DNA from: Tannerellaceae bacterium
GTDB taxonomy: Bacteria > Bacteroidota > Bacteroidia > Bacteroidales > Tannerellaceae
DNA: 6,122 bases
Direction of reading: 5' to 3'
Assembly (NCBI GenBank): GCA_020860805.1
Contig: JAJBTP010000313.1
Location: 1-6,122, forward strand
The first letter of the stretch is position 1, and each line of letters starts with the position of its first letter. The position numbers and the translations under genes are program-made. Shown here in pieces: positions 1 to 6,059 of this stretch. The notes beneath the pieces are model-generated. The model did not search any database and was not told the DNA's origin. It was given only the letters and a program-made list of their open reading frames with translations.

Positions 1-35
1 TGAATATTTGCAAGAGACTTAGAATTCACCCCCGA

Positions 36-51
36 CCCCTCTCAAGAGGGG
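36..51. repeat. Short GC-rich palindrome, REP-like
   Basis: CCCCTCT (36-42) and AGAGGGG (45-51) are perfect inverted repeats separated by two bases, in an otherwise A/T-rich gene-free stretch. No T-run follows on the plus strand (the next bases are AAATTGTTATAA), so it is not a classical intrinsic terminator. Palindromes built on a CCCC...GGGG core between genes are, from general knowledge, common dispersed elements in Bacteroidetes genomes. Only one copy is present in this window, so the dispersed-repeat reading is inference. Confidence 0.45.
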
Positions 52-150
52 AAATTGTTATAAATCAAAAACTTAATAAATATTCGATAGCCTTTTTTAG
101 TTTAATTTAAAATTTGCTGCCGGCACTTTTGTTAGTTTTAAAGAACTAAA

Positions 151-180
151 AAACCGGAGCCAAATGAATGACTCCGGTTT
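151..180 (-). terminator. Intrinsic terminator of the ompH-like operon
   Basis: AAACCGGAG (151-159) pairs with CTCCGGTTT (172-180), a 9-bp stem with a 12-base loop. Read on the minus strand the stem is followed by a continuous T-run (the complement of 145-156 is rich in T, giving GGTTTTTTAG), which is the arrangement of a factor-independent terminator. It lies 25 bases beyond the stop codon of the OmpH-like gene. A second small inverted repeat, TTAGTT (132-137) and AACTAA (144-149), lies just downstream. On the plus strand the following sequence is only TCGTTATAATAA, so activity in that direction should be weaker. Confidence 0.8.
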
Positions 181-204
181 CGTTATAATAAATCTGTTGT
201 TTAC

Positions 205-810
205 TTATTTGGAAGGAGAATAATTCTTATTCAGGTGTTCTACTACTTCCTGCGTGATATCATATACATCATCGGCAATGATGATATTATCTCCCATATT
301 GTTACTGAAAATTACCTGGAAACCTTTATCCTGGTTGTAAATATTTAGTTGAGCAACCATTGAATCCCGAAGTTGTTCTATCAGTTTCTGCTGTTCGTTC
401 ATTAACTCCTGTGTGTATTTGGCTTCTTCATTCTGTAACTCTTCCTGCTGTTTCATCAGACGTTGTTGTTCCTGTTCAGCACGTTCACGGGTAAGGAAAG
501 CATTGTTATCAATCTTCCGTTGAAAATCGGCAACTTCATTTCTTAATTTATTTGCTTTTTCTCCAATCCGGGCACGATAGTTTTCCTCTTTGCGCATCAA
601 CACCTCATTCAGATCCTTATAATAATTATAGTTCATAAGGAGGGAATCAAGGTTAACGTAAGCAATAGGAAGACGACCGCTGATTTCCTCACCTACCGGG
701 AAAGCTCTACCTGCTGATTGACCTTCTTTTCTGTTTGAGAACTGCATCACAAACAAAATACATACAGCTATAGCCAGCACACCATTAATCACGTAGTTAA
801 TGTTCTTCAT
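205..810 (-). CDS. OmpH/Skp-family protein with N-terminal membrane anchor
   Basis: A 201-residue protein. Residues 6-24 form one hydrophobic segment after a short Lys-containing N-terminus. It is followed by charged residues (NRKEG) with no clear Ala-X-Ala cleavage site, so it looks more like a signal anchor than a cleaved signal peptide. The OmpH domain begins near residue 48 (LPIAYVNLDSLL), typical of the strand that opens Skp-like proteins. Residues about 68-150 are rich in Glu, Gln, Lys and Arg and should form the long helical coiled-coil tentacle. Residues 163-195 (GFQVIFSN, NIIIADDVYDIT) match the C-terminal strand and helix of the family. Skp-like proteins are periplasmic chaperones that hold unfolded outer-membrane proteins; anchoring to the inner membrane would make this one a tethered version, which is inference. 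It is the second gene of a leftward pair, 30 bases after the 72-residue gene, and is closed by the hairpin at 151-180. No Shine-Dalgarno is visible before the ATG at 810, as is common in this phylum. Confidence 0.88.
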   Translation of the reverse strand: MKNINYVINGVLAIAVCILFVMQFSNRKEGQSAGRAFPVGEEISGRLPIAYVNLDSLLMNYNYYKDLNEVLMRKEENYRARIGEKANKLRNEVADFQRKIDNNAFLTRERAEQEQQRLMKQQEELQNEEAKYTQELMNEQQKLIEQLRDSMVAQLNIYNQDKGFQVIFSNNMGDNIIIADDVYDITQEVVEHLNKNYSPSK

Positions 811-840
811 AAAGTTTACTTTAATTCTCTATACTAATTT

Positions 841-1059
841 TTATATTTCTATCTCTTTCAGGCGTTCTGCCAGATTCTTATGCTTCAACCTCTCTCTGTC
901 CTGTGTTTTAGCGCAGGCGATACCCTTTGCTGCCAGCGCACGGTTCCCTCCGATATGTGTATGAGGGAAAGTACCTCCCTTCTTACATAGAATCTTTATG
1001 GAGAGTAAAGCCATACAAACAGCAAGAATAATAATGGTTATCAATAATGTTGTTAGCAT
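841..1059 (-). CDS. Small single-pass membrane protein, conserved hypothetical
   Basis: A 72-residue protein. Residues 2-24 are strongly hydrophobic (rich in Leu, Ile, Thr), followed by Lys-Lys-Gly-Gly, so the basic tail probably lies in the cytoplasm or the helix acts as an uncleaved signal. The tail contains a Gly-Gly-Thr-Phe-Pro-His-Thr-His-Ile segment (28-36), an Asn-Arg-Ala-Leu segment and a Lys-Gly-Ile-Ala-Cys-Ala motif (46-51), then a charged helix. This resembles a group of short Bacteroidetes proteins usually labelled hypothetical or 'membrane or secreted protein'; that resemblance is from memory and no function is known to me. Cys 25 and Cys 49 are the only cysteines after the membrane segment. 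It is the promoter-proximal gene of a pair with the OmpH-like gene, with a TATATTTG box (minus strand, 1088-1081) about 22 bases before its ATG. Confidence 0.72.
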   Translation of the reverse strand: MLTTLLITIIILAVCMALLSIKILCKKGGTFPHTHIGGNRALAAKGIACAKTQDRERLKHKNLAERLKEIEI

Positions 1060-1066
1060 TTTCTTC

Positions 1067-1074
1067 TATATTTG
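1067..1074 (+). promoter_or_regulatory. Putative -7 promoter element for pepD
   Basis: TATATTTG fits the Bacteroidetes primary sigma factor -7 consensus TAnnTTTG exactly. It would place the transcription start near 1080, giving pepD a leader of roughly 125 bases. I see no clear TTTG -33 element at the expected 19-21 base spacing; the upstream half would lie inside the 72-residue gene. Assignment is by consensus and location only. Confidence 0.55.
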
Positions 1075-1080
1075 TGGACG

Positions 1081-1088
1081 CAAATATA
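1081..1088 (-). promoter_or_regulatory. Putative -7 promoter element for the small membrane protein/ompH-like pair
   Basis: On the minus strand this reads TATATTTG, identical to the box at 1067-1074 and again matching TAnnTTTG. It lies about 22 bases upstream of the ATG at 1059, so the leader would be short. The -33 element is not evident. With its partner it forms an inverted repeat with a 6-base centre. Confidence 0.55.
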
Positions 1089-1207
1089 AGAGTTTAAGTG
1101 ATCACATAGTATCATTTTGAATGATTATTCTACATTTTTTCATACAACCAACTCTTTTTTGCGGAATTATTAACGTTAAAGCAACATCTATAATAGATTA
1201 TAACAGT

Positions 1208-2665
1208 ATGAGAATTACAGATTTAAAACCAGAAATCGTTTGGAAATTTTTCCATGAAGTGACACAAGTGCCAAGACCTTCCAAAAAAGAAGGGAAAATC
1301 ATCGCTTATTTAGAAGAGTTTGCTCAAAAGTATAACATTGCTATCAAAAAGGATGCAGCGGGAAATATCCTGATGTCTAAACCTGCTACACCGGGCTATG
1401 AAGACCGTCCGACTGTCATCCTGCAATCACATATGGATATGGTATGTGAAAAAAACAATGATACGGTGCACGACTTCGATAACGATGCGATTGAAACGGT
1501 TGTAGATGGTGACTGGCTACGGGCTAACGGTACGACATTAGGGGCCGACAACGGCATCGGAATGGCAGCTGAACTGGCTCTGCTGGCTTCGAATGATATC
1601 GAACATGGACCTATCGAGTGTCTTTTTACGGTAGATGAAGAAACCGGATTGACAGGTGCAAAATTACTGGAAAAAGGGTTTATGACCGGGGATATTTTAC
1701 TGAATCTGGATAGTGAAGACGAAGGCGAAATCTTCATGGGCTGTGCAGGTGGTAAAGGTACGGTTGCAGAATTCACATATGAAACGGAACCTACCGACCC
1801 GGCGCTGGTATATGTACGGATTGACGTAAAAGGATTAAATGGCGGACACTCGGGTGGTGAAATACACAAAGGGTTAGGAAATGCTAACAAAATAATAGCT
1901 CGTTTTCTTTACCAGTTAAAGAAAAAGCATGCGTTTACACTTTGCTCTATCGACGGAGGAAACCTGCACAATGCCATCGCCCGCGAAGCGAATTGTGTGA
2001 TAGGTATTTCATCCGCTATCAAAGAAAATGTATGGGTTATGCTGAATGTATTCACGGCTGAAATTGAAAACGAACTGAAACGTATCGACCCGGATGTAAA
2101 GATTATCATGGAATCGGCCGACCGTCCTGAAAAAGCGATTGATTACAAAACTACTGTAAAAGTAATTGATGCTTTAATGGCAGCTCCTCACGGGGTAATC
2201 GGTATGAGTCACGATATGGAAGGATTGGTAGAAACATCAACCAACCTGGCTTCTGTGAAGATGAAAGAGGGGAATAAAATTGTTATCGGTACCAGTCAGC
2301 GTAGTTCGATTGAGTCACGCAAAGAAGAAATTGCGGATCAGGTGGCGGCTGTATTCTCCCTGGCCGGTGCAACTGTAACCCAGGGCGAAGGCTATCCGGG
2401 ATGGGCTCCGAATCCGGAGTCAAAAATACTGAAAGTTGCACAGGAATCTTACCGCAAACTGTTTAATAAGGATGCGAAAATTATGGCTATCCATGCCGGA
2501 CTGGAGTGTGGACTTTTCCTTGAAAAATATCCCTACCTCGATATGATTTCATTCGGTCCTACTTTACGGGATGTACATTCGCCTAACGAACGGATACAGA
2601 TTGATACGGTTGGACTTTGGTGGGAACATCTGTTGGAGTTACTAAAGAGCATCCCGGCGAAATAA
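1208..2665 (+). CDS. pepD: Aminoacyl-histidine dipeptidase (PepD, peptidase family M20)
   Basis: A cytosolic di-zinc dipeptidase that cleaves Xaa-His and related dipeptides (beta-Ala-His dipeptidase type). From the ATG at 1208 the protein is 485 residues, the same length as E. coli PepD, and begins MRITDLKPEIVWKFF, typical of the family. An in-frame ATG at 1121 would add 29 residues of low-similarity sequence (MIILHFFIQ...), so I reject it. Metal and catalytic residues are all visible: His75 and Asp77 in SHMDMV, Asp114 in LGADNGIGMA, catalytic Glu144 with ligand Glu145 in TVDEETG, Asp168 in LNLDSE, and His457 in RDVHSPNE. The dimerisation (lid) domain inserted at about 185-390 starts with the typical GGHSGGEI segment (His214), which contributes to the partner's active site in this family. 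No signal peptide. It is transcribed divergently from the small membrane protein gene and followed by a hairpin terminator, so it is probably monocistronic. Role: recycling of peptides for amino acids. Confidence 0.96.
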   Translation: MRITDLKPEIVWKFFHEVTQVPRPSKKEGKIIAYLEEFAQKYNIAIKKDAAGNILMSKPATPGYEDRPTVILQSHMDMVCEKNNDTVHDFDNDAIETVVDGDWLRANGTTLGADNGIGMAAELALLASNDIEHGPIECLFTVDEETGLTGAKLLEKGFMTGDILLNLDSEDEGEIFMGCAGGKGTVAEFTYETEPTDPALVYVRIDVKGLNGGHSGGEIHKGLGNANKIIARFLYQLKKKHAFTLCSIDGGNLHNAIAREANCVIGISSAIKENVWVMLNVFTAEIENELKRIDPDVKIIMESADRPEKAIDYKTTVKVIDALMAAPHGVIGMSHDMEGLVETSTNLASVKMKEGNKIVIGTSQRSSIESRKEEIADQVAAVFSLAGATVTQGEGYPGWAPNPESKILKVAQESYRKLFNKDAKIMAIHAGLECGLFLEKYPYLDMISFGPTLRDVHSPNERIQIDTVGLWWEHLLELLKSIPAK

Positions 2666-2683
2666 AAAAGTTACCCAACCAAT

Positions 2684-2728
2684 AACAGACAGAGTGTTGG
2701 AGGAAAGGACACTGACACTCTGCCTGTT
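2684..2728 (+). terminator. Hairpin terminator after pepD
   Basis: AACAGACAGAGTGT (2684-2697) pairs with ACACTCTGCCTGTT (2715-2728) over 14 positions with a single A-C mismatch, enclosing a 17-base loop. It starts 18 bases after the pepD stop and is followed by TAATTATAAATA, a weak, broken T-tract. The long stem and position favour a terminator; the poor T-run means it could instead protect the 3' end of the mRNA. Confidence 0.65.
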
Positions 2729-2763
2729 TAATTATAAATACCAAACCTTTTACCTTAAATCAT

Positions 2764-3312
2764 ATGACACCAAAAACCATTAGCTTTCAGGAGGTTGAAA
2801 ACAAAATCATCCTGATAAAAAACCAAAAAGTTATTTTGGATAGTGATGTGGCTATTCTGTATGGAGTAGAAACAAAACGTATTAACGAAGCTGTCAAAAA
2901 CAACCCGGAAAAGTTTCCAAAAGGGTATGTTATTCAACTAAACAACAGAGACTTAATCCATTTGCGGTCGAAATTTTCGACCGCAAATTCATCCAAGCTT
3001 CGCGTCCTTCCCAAAGCATTTACAGAACGGGGTCTCTATATGTTAGCAACCATTCTGAAAGGACCTACAGCCACGCAAACCACCCTTGCTATTATTGAAA
3101 CATTCACCCAATTAAGAGAACTCACCCGTACGATATCGGAAATAACCGAAACGACAGATGAACAAAAGCAGAAGTCTCTACTACAGAAAAGCAGTGAACT
3201 AATGGCTGATTTAATAAATGAAGACCCCCAGGTGACAGACTCTGAAACAACTATCGAACTAAACCTGGCCGTTCTTAAATTCAAACATACCGTTAAAAGA
3301 AAAAAAGAATAA
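2764..3312 (+). CDS. ORF6N domain-containing protein, probable DNA-binding regulator
   Basis: A 182-residue soluble protein with no signal peptide. Residues about 9-98 match the ORF6N domain: an N-terminal strand pair (ENKIILIKNQKVILDSDVA), the LYGVETKRINEAVKNNPEKFP segment, a strand around YVIQL, then the LPKAFTERGLYMLATIL helix. ORF6N occurs in phage antirepressor-like proteins (KilA-N/Rha type) and in many bacterial chromosomes, where it is presumed to bind DNA; no target is known to me here. Residues 105-150 look helical and could mediate oligomerisation. The tail ends in TTIELNLAVLKFKHTVKRK, a basic end common to bacterial members. The gene has an unusual near-perfect palindrome at 2960-2988 inside codons 66-75. 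Its stop is only 3 bases before the next ATG, so it is probably cotranscribed with the EEP-family gene. No clear promoter or Shine-Dalgarno before the ATG at 2764. Confidence 0.85.
   Translation: MTPKTISFQEVENKIILIKNQKVILDSDVAILYGVETKRINEAVKNNPEKFPKGYVIQLNNRDLIHLRSKFSTANSSKLRVLPKAFTERGLYMLATILKGPTATQTTLAIIETFTQLRELTRTISEITETTDEQKQKSLLQKSSELMADLINEDPQVTDSETTIELNLAVLKFKHTVKRKKE
2960..2988. repeat. Intragenic 14-bp palindrome within the ORF6N gene
   Basis: ATTTGCGGTCGAAA (2960-2973) and TTTCGACCGCAAAT (2975-2988) are perfect inverted repeats around a single central T. The arms encode part of H66 to N75 (LRSKFSTAN) of the ORF6N protein. A perfect 14-bp inverted repeat within coding sequence is unlikely by chance. 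It has no T-run after it, so it is not a terminator. Candidates are a protein-binding site (perhaps autoregulatory), an RNA hairpin in the message, or a recombination or insertion footprint. Confidence 0.85.
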
Positions 3313-3315
3313 TAT

Positions 3316-4311
3316 ATGAAAACCATTCTACTTTTTCTGGTATTCTTTGTTTGTTGCTATAGCCCTGTTTATCCCCAGCAATCTTTCCGGGTGATGTGGT
3401 ATAATGTGGAGAACCTGTTCGATACATACAATAATCCGGATACAGATGATGATGAATTCACTCCTACCGGAGCCAGAGCCTGGACACCCCGTAAATACAA
3501 TCATAAACTACAACAGATAGCCAAAGTAATCAGTGCTGCCGGCGAATGGGATACGCCTGCACTGGTGGGGTTTTGTGAAGTTGAAAATGATTCGGTGTTA
3601 GTACATTTGTTAAAACGTACCCCCTTACGATTACAACAATACCGGTGTTGTATCGCTAACACCAGTGATAACCGGGGTATCCGTACGGCTTTGCTATACC
3701 AACGGGATAAATTCAGACTCATAAATAGCGAAAGCATCTCCGTTAACCCCATACCCGGACGGAAAACACGAGATATCCTACACGTATGGGGAGAAACAGT
3801 CACCGGGGACACATTGGATGTGTTTGTCGCACATTTCCCTTCCCGGTATGGCGGTGAACTGGAAAGTGAAAAACGAAGAATAGCTGCGGCATCTCTTTTA
3901 AGAAAGAAATGTGATTCACTTTTTACATGCCGCCAGTCACCCTATCTGTTAATCATGGGAGATTTCAACGACACCCCCATCAATAAAAGCCTCGTCAAAG
4001 TATTAGATGCCCATCTTTTAACTCATACCCAGGAGCCTGATATAAAAGACCCAACCCGGTTATATAACCTGCTTCCCACCTGCAAAAACAAAGAAGTACG
4101 TGGAACCCACAAATACCAGGGAGAATGGTCCCAGCTGGACCATATCCTGATAAACGGTCTTTTATTAAACCCTTCATCTACGATTCAACTACTCAGAAAC
4201 AGTGTACAAACATTTGCTCCTTCGTTTCTGTTTACACAGGATAAAACCTGGTTAGGGATACGTCCTGAACGAACCTACCACGGATTTAAATATGAAGCAG
4301 GATATAGTTGA
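3316..4311 (+). CDS. Secreted endonuclease/exonuclease/phosphatase-family protein, truncated by frameshift
   Basis: A 331-residue member of the EEP (DNase I/exonuclease III-like) fold, exported by an N-terminal signal of about 20 residues (MKTILLFLVFFVCC...VYPQ). Visible motifs in order: Asn30 in WYNVENLFD, the metal-binding Glu88 in GFCEVEN, His173 in VAHFPSR, Asp216 and Asn218 in MGDFND, and Asp275-His276 in SQLDHI. The family ends with a Ser-Asp-His-Leu-Pro strand whose Asp-His pair is catalytic; here the frame reads GYS and then TGA at 4309-4311. Dropping one T at 4308/4309 gives DHLPLVADFLLYLRK and a TAA at 4355-4357, for 346 residues. So the annotated product lacks its general base and is probably inactive unless the base is a sequence error or the frame is shifted during translation. 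Substrate is unknown (nucleic acid or phosphoester). It lies 3 bases after the ORF6N gene, suggesting coupled translation. Confidence 0.85.
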   Translation: MKTILLFLVFFVCCYSPVYPQQSFRVMWYNVENLFDTYNNPDTDDDEFTPTGARAWTPRKYNHKLQQIAKVISAAGEWDTPALVGFCEVENDSVLVHLLKRTPLRLQQYRCCIANTSDNRGIRTALLYQRDKFRLINSESISVNPIPGRKTRDILHVWGETVTGDTLDVFVAHFPSRYGGELESEKRRIAAASLLRKKCDSLFTCRQSPYLLIMGDFNDTPINKSLVKVLDAHLLTHTQEPDIKDPTRLYNLLPTCKNKEVRGTHKYQGEWSQLDHILINGLLLNPSSTIQLLRNSVQTFAPSFLFTQDKTWLGIRPERTYHGFKYEAGYS

Positions 4312-4357
4312 TCATCTCCCACTGGTTGCAGACTTTTTGCTATATTTGCGTAAGTAA
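4308..4357 (+). other. Out-of-frame C-terminus of the EEP gene with +1 frameshift site
   Basis: After the in-frame AGT (Ser331) an extra T precedes GAT CAT CTC CCA CTG. Read from 4310 the codons give DHLPLVADFLLYLRK and stop at 4355-4357. This is precisely the missing catalytic Asp-His and terminal beta strand expected after GYS in this family, so the join is directly visible in the sequence. Whether the extra base is real cannot be decided here. Confidence 0.85.
4341..4348 (+). promoter_or_regulatory. Putative -7 promoter element for the M23 peptidase gene
   Basis: TATATTTG, followed by CG, matches TAnnTTTG and is identical to the two boxes at 1067-1088. The transcription start would be near 4354, giving a leader of about 20 bases before the ATG at 4374. 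There is no clear TTTG -33 element at the right spacing (a TTG at 4326-4328 is too close). The box falls within the out-of-frame tail of the EEP gene, so its bases serve both roles if that tail is translated. Confidence 0.55.
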
Positions 4358-4373
4358 AATCTGAATATACAAT

Positions 4374-6059
4374 ATGCGTCTATATAATTTCCTAATCAGC
4401 TTTCTGATTCTTTTCTCACACTTCCACACAGGTTATGCACAGGAATTACGGAATCCTTTCAATTTTCCGATTTTACTGAGTGGTAATTTTGGTGAATTAA
4501 GAAGTAATCATTTTCATGCAGGTATCGATTTTAAAACCCAGGGAGTAGAAGGCAAACCGGTTTATGCGGTTGCAGATGGATTTATTTCCCGTATCTCCGT
4601 GGGACCTTATGGATACGGACATGCCCTTTATATCGACCATCCGGAAGGTATTACTACAGTATACGGGCATCTGCAAAAATACAATCCGGCCATTGCAGCG
4701 TATGTAAAAGAAAAACAATACGAAGAGGAAGAATTTACGGTTAACCTATATCCGGAAAAAGAATTATTTCCCATCCAAAAAGGCGAACTTATTGCCTATG
4801 CCGGAAACACCGGCAGCTCCGGAGGTCCTCATCTCCACTTCGAGGTCAGAGATACAGGAACGGGCGAACTCCTTGACCCTTTACTTTATTATAAAGACCT
4901 TATAAAAGATACACGTCCTCCTAAAATACAGGGTATATTACTTTACCCGGTGGAAGGCAAAGGGATGATAAATGAGAGTAATAAAAAACTGGAATTAAAA
5001 CCACTGACTGATAAGAACGGGAATGTTTCTTTACAGGCAAACCTGCAGGCATGGGGCGATATAGGGGTTGCCGTCAAAGCCTACGATTATATGGATAATA
5101 CAGCGAATATATATGGTGTTAAATCCATCATCCTGAAACTGGACGGAGAAATTATTTTCCGGAGTTATCTGGATCGGTATGCTTTGGATGAAACCCGGTA
5201 TCTGAATAGTTTTACGGATTATGAAGAGTGGAGAGAAAACCGTTCTTTTTTCATGAAAAGTTTTGTAGAACCGGGTAATAAACTCCGTTTTATAGAGAGT
5301 GTAAACCGGGGTATCATCTCCATACAGGAGGAGAGAGCCTGTCACTTGTCTTACCAGCTGGCAGATGCCTATGGAAATGAAACTTCCCTGAATTTTGTTA
5401 TCCAGGGAAAAGAACAGGCTATCACTGCTCCGGAAACCACAGACCGTCACTATTTCCACTGGAAAAGCGATAACCAGTTTGGTGCCAAAGGTATCCGGCT
5501 GACTATTCCCCGATACAATCTATATGATGACATTTACTTTAAATATAGTGTCAAAGAAGACAGTACGGCGTTGGCTGCAACGCATATCCTGCATGATAAA
5601 ACCGTACCTTTACATCAGTATGCCCAGCTATCCATCCGGTTACAAACGGATACGTTAAGCAACAAAAAACAGGCGGGTATTGTACGGATAGCAAACGGGA
5701 AGCCTTCCTGGATCGGAGGCGAATACCGGAACGGATGGATAGATGCGGATATTCGTGACCTGGGTAGTTACACCATCCGGCAGGATACCAAAGCACCTAT
5801 TATAACCCCCATCAATAAGGAAAAATGGAGTACATCCGGTGAAATTATTTTCCGGGTAGTAGATAACCTCAGTGGGCTGAAAACCTACCGGGGAGAAATA
5901 GACGGGAACTTTGCACTCTTTGAACTTGATGGTAAAAAGGGAATGGTCTCTTTTACTCCGGATAAAGATACACTAAGTAAAGGGAATCATACCCTCCGTT
6001 TAACAGCTACGGATGCCTGTGGAAATATAGCTGAATATGAGGAGGTTTTCAACTGGTAA
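4374..6059 (+). CDS. Secreted M23-family metallopeptidase with beta-rich C-terminal region
   Basis: A 561-residue exported zinc peptidase of the LytM/lysostaphin type, expected to cleave peptide bridges in peptidoglycan in the periplasm. A signal peptide spans about 1-23 (hydrophobic LISFLILF, then GYAQ before E24). The M23 domain lies at about 36-170. Zinc ligands His48 and Asp52 are in HFHAGIDF and His155 in GPHLHFEV; the catalytic histidines are His99 in VYGHL and His153. All five are present, so the enzyme should be active, unlike the degenerate EnvC/NlpD-type regulators. A 30-residue Glu/Lys-rich insertion (about 108-136) separates the two halves of the domain. Residues about 180-561 are beta-rich; the last 90 (from KAPIITPINKEKW through VVDNLSGL to LTATDACGN) resemble a bacterial Ig-like module. 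These may bind the cell wall or a partner. The length is usual for Bacteroidales members. It is preceded by its own -7 box, 62 bases after the EEP stop, and may also receive readthrough. Confidence 0.93.
   Translation: MRLYNFLISFLILFSHFHTGYAQELRNPFNFPILLSGNFGELRSNHFHAGIDFKTQGVEGKPVYAVADGFISRISVGPYGYGHALYIDHPEGITTVYGHLQKYNPAIAAYVKEKQYEEEEFTVNLYPEKELFPIQKGELIAYAGNTGSSGGPHLHFEVRDTGTGELLDPLLYYKDLIKDTRPPKIQGILLYPVEGKGMINESNKKLELKPLTDKNGNVSLQANLQAWGDIGVAVKAYDYMDNTANIYGVKSIILKLDGEIIFRSYLDRYALDETRYLNSFTDYEEWRENRSFFMKSFVEPGNKLRFIESVNRGIISIQEERACHLSYQLADAYGNETSLNFVIQGKEQAITAPETTDRHYFHWKSDNQFGAKGIRLTIPRYNLYDDIYFKYSVKEDSTALAATHILHDKTVPLHQYAQLSIRLQTDTLSNKKQAGIVRIANGKPSWIGGEYRNGWIDADIRDLGSYTIRQDTKAPIITPINKEKWSTSGEIIFRVVDNLSGLKTYRGEIDGNFALFELDGKKGMVSFTPDKDTLSKGNHTLRLTATDACGNIAEYEEVFNW

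Noticed and set aside
118..125. Self-complementary TGCCGGCA as an operator
   Set aside because: An 8-base palindrome is too short to claim and has no promoter nearby.
1121..1207. Upstream in-frame ATG that would extend pepD by 29 residues
   Set aside because: The extension looks like translated intergenic DNA, whereas the ATG at 1208 gives the family's normal start and a length of 485 residues, equal to E. coli PepD.
1396..1890. A 164-codon open frame on the minus strand within pepD
   Set aside because: It is antisense to an intact pepD, rich in Ser and Pro from reversed codons, and has no recognisable motif or promoter. The other antisense frames (1909-2109, 2755-2937, 3036-3326, 3501-3812, 3995-4177, 4497-4718, 5031-5459, 5551-5796) are rejected on the same grounds.
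3352..3357. Lipoprotein signal (FFVCC) in the EEP protein
   Set aside because: The residues before the cysteines do not form a proper lipobox, and the hydrophobic stretch continues to a more likely signal peptidase I site near VYPQ.
4300..4315. prfB-like programmed +1 frameshift at AGT TGA
   Set aside because: Not adopted as the main reading: AGU does not re-pair well after a +1 slip and no Shine-Dalgarno-like stimulator is seen. A mutation or sequence error explains it more simply.
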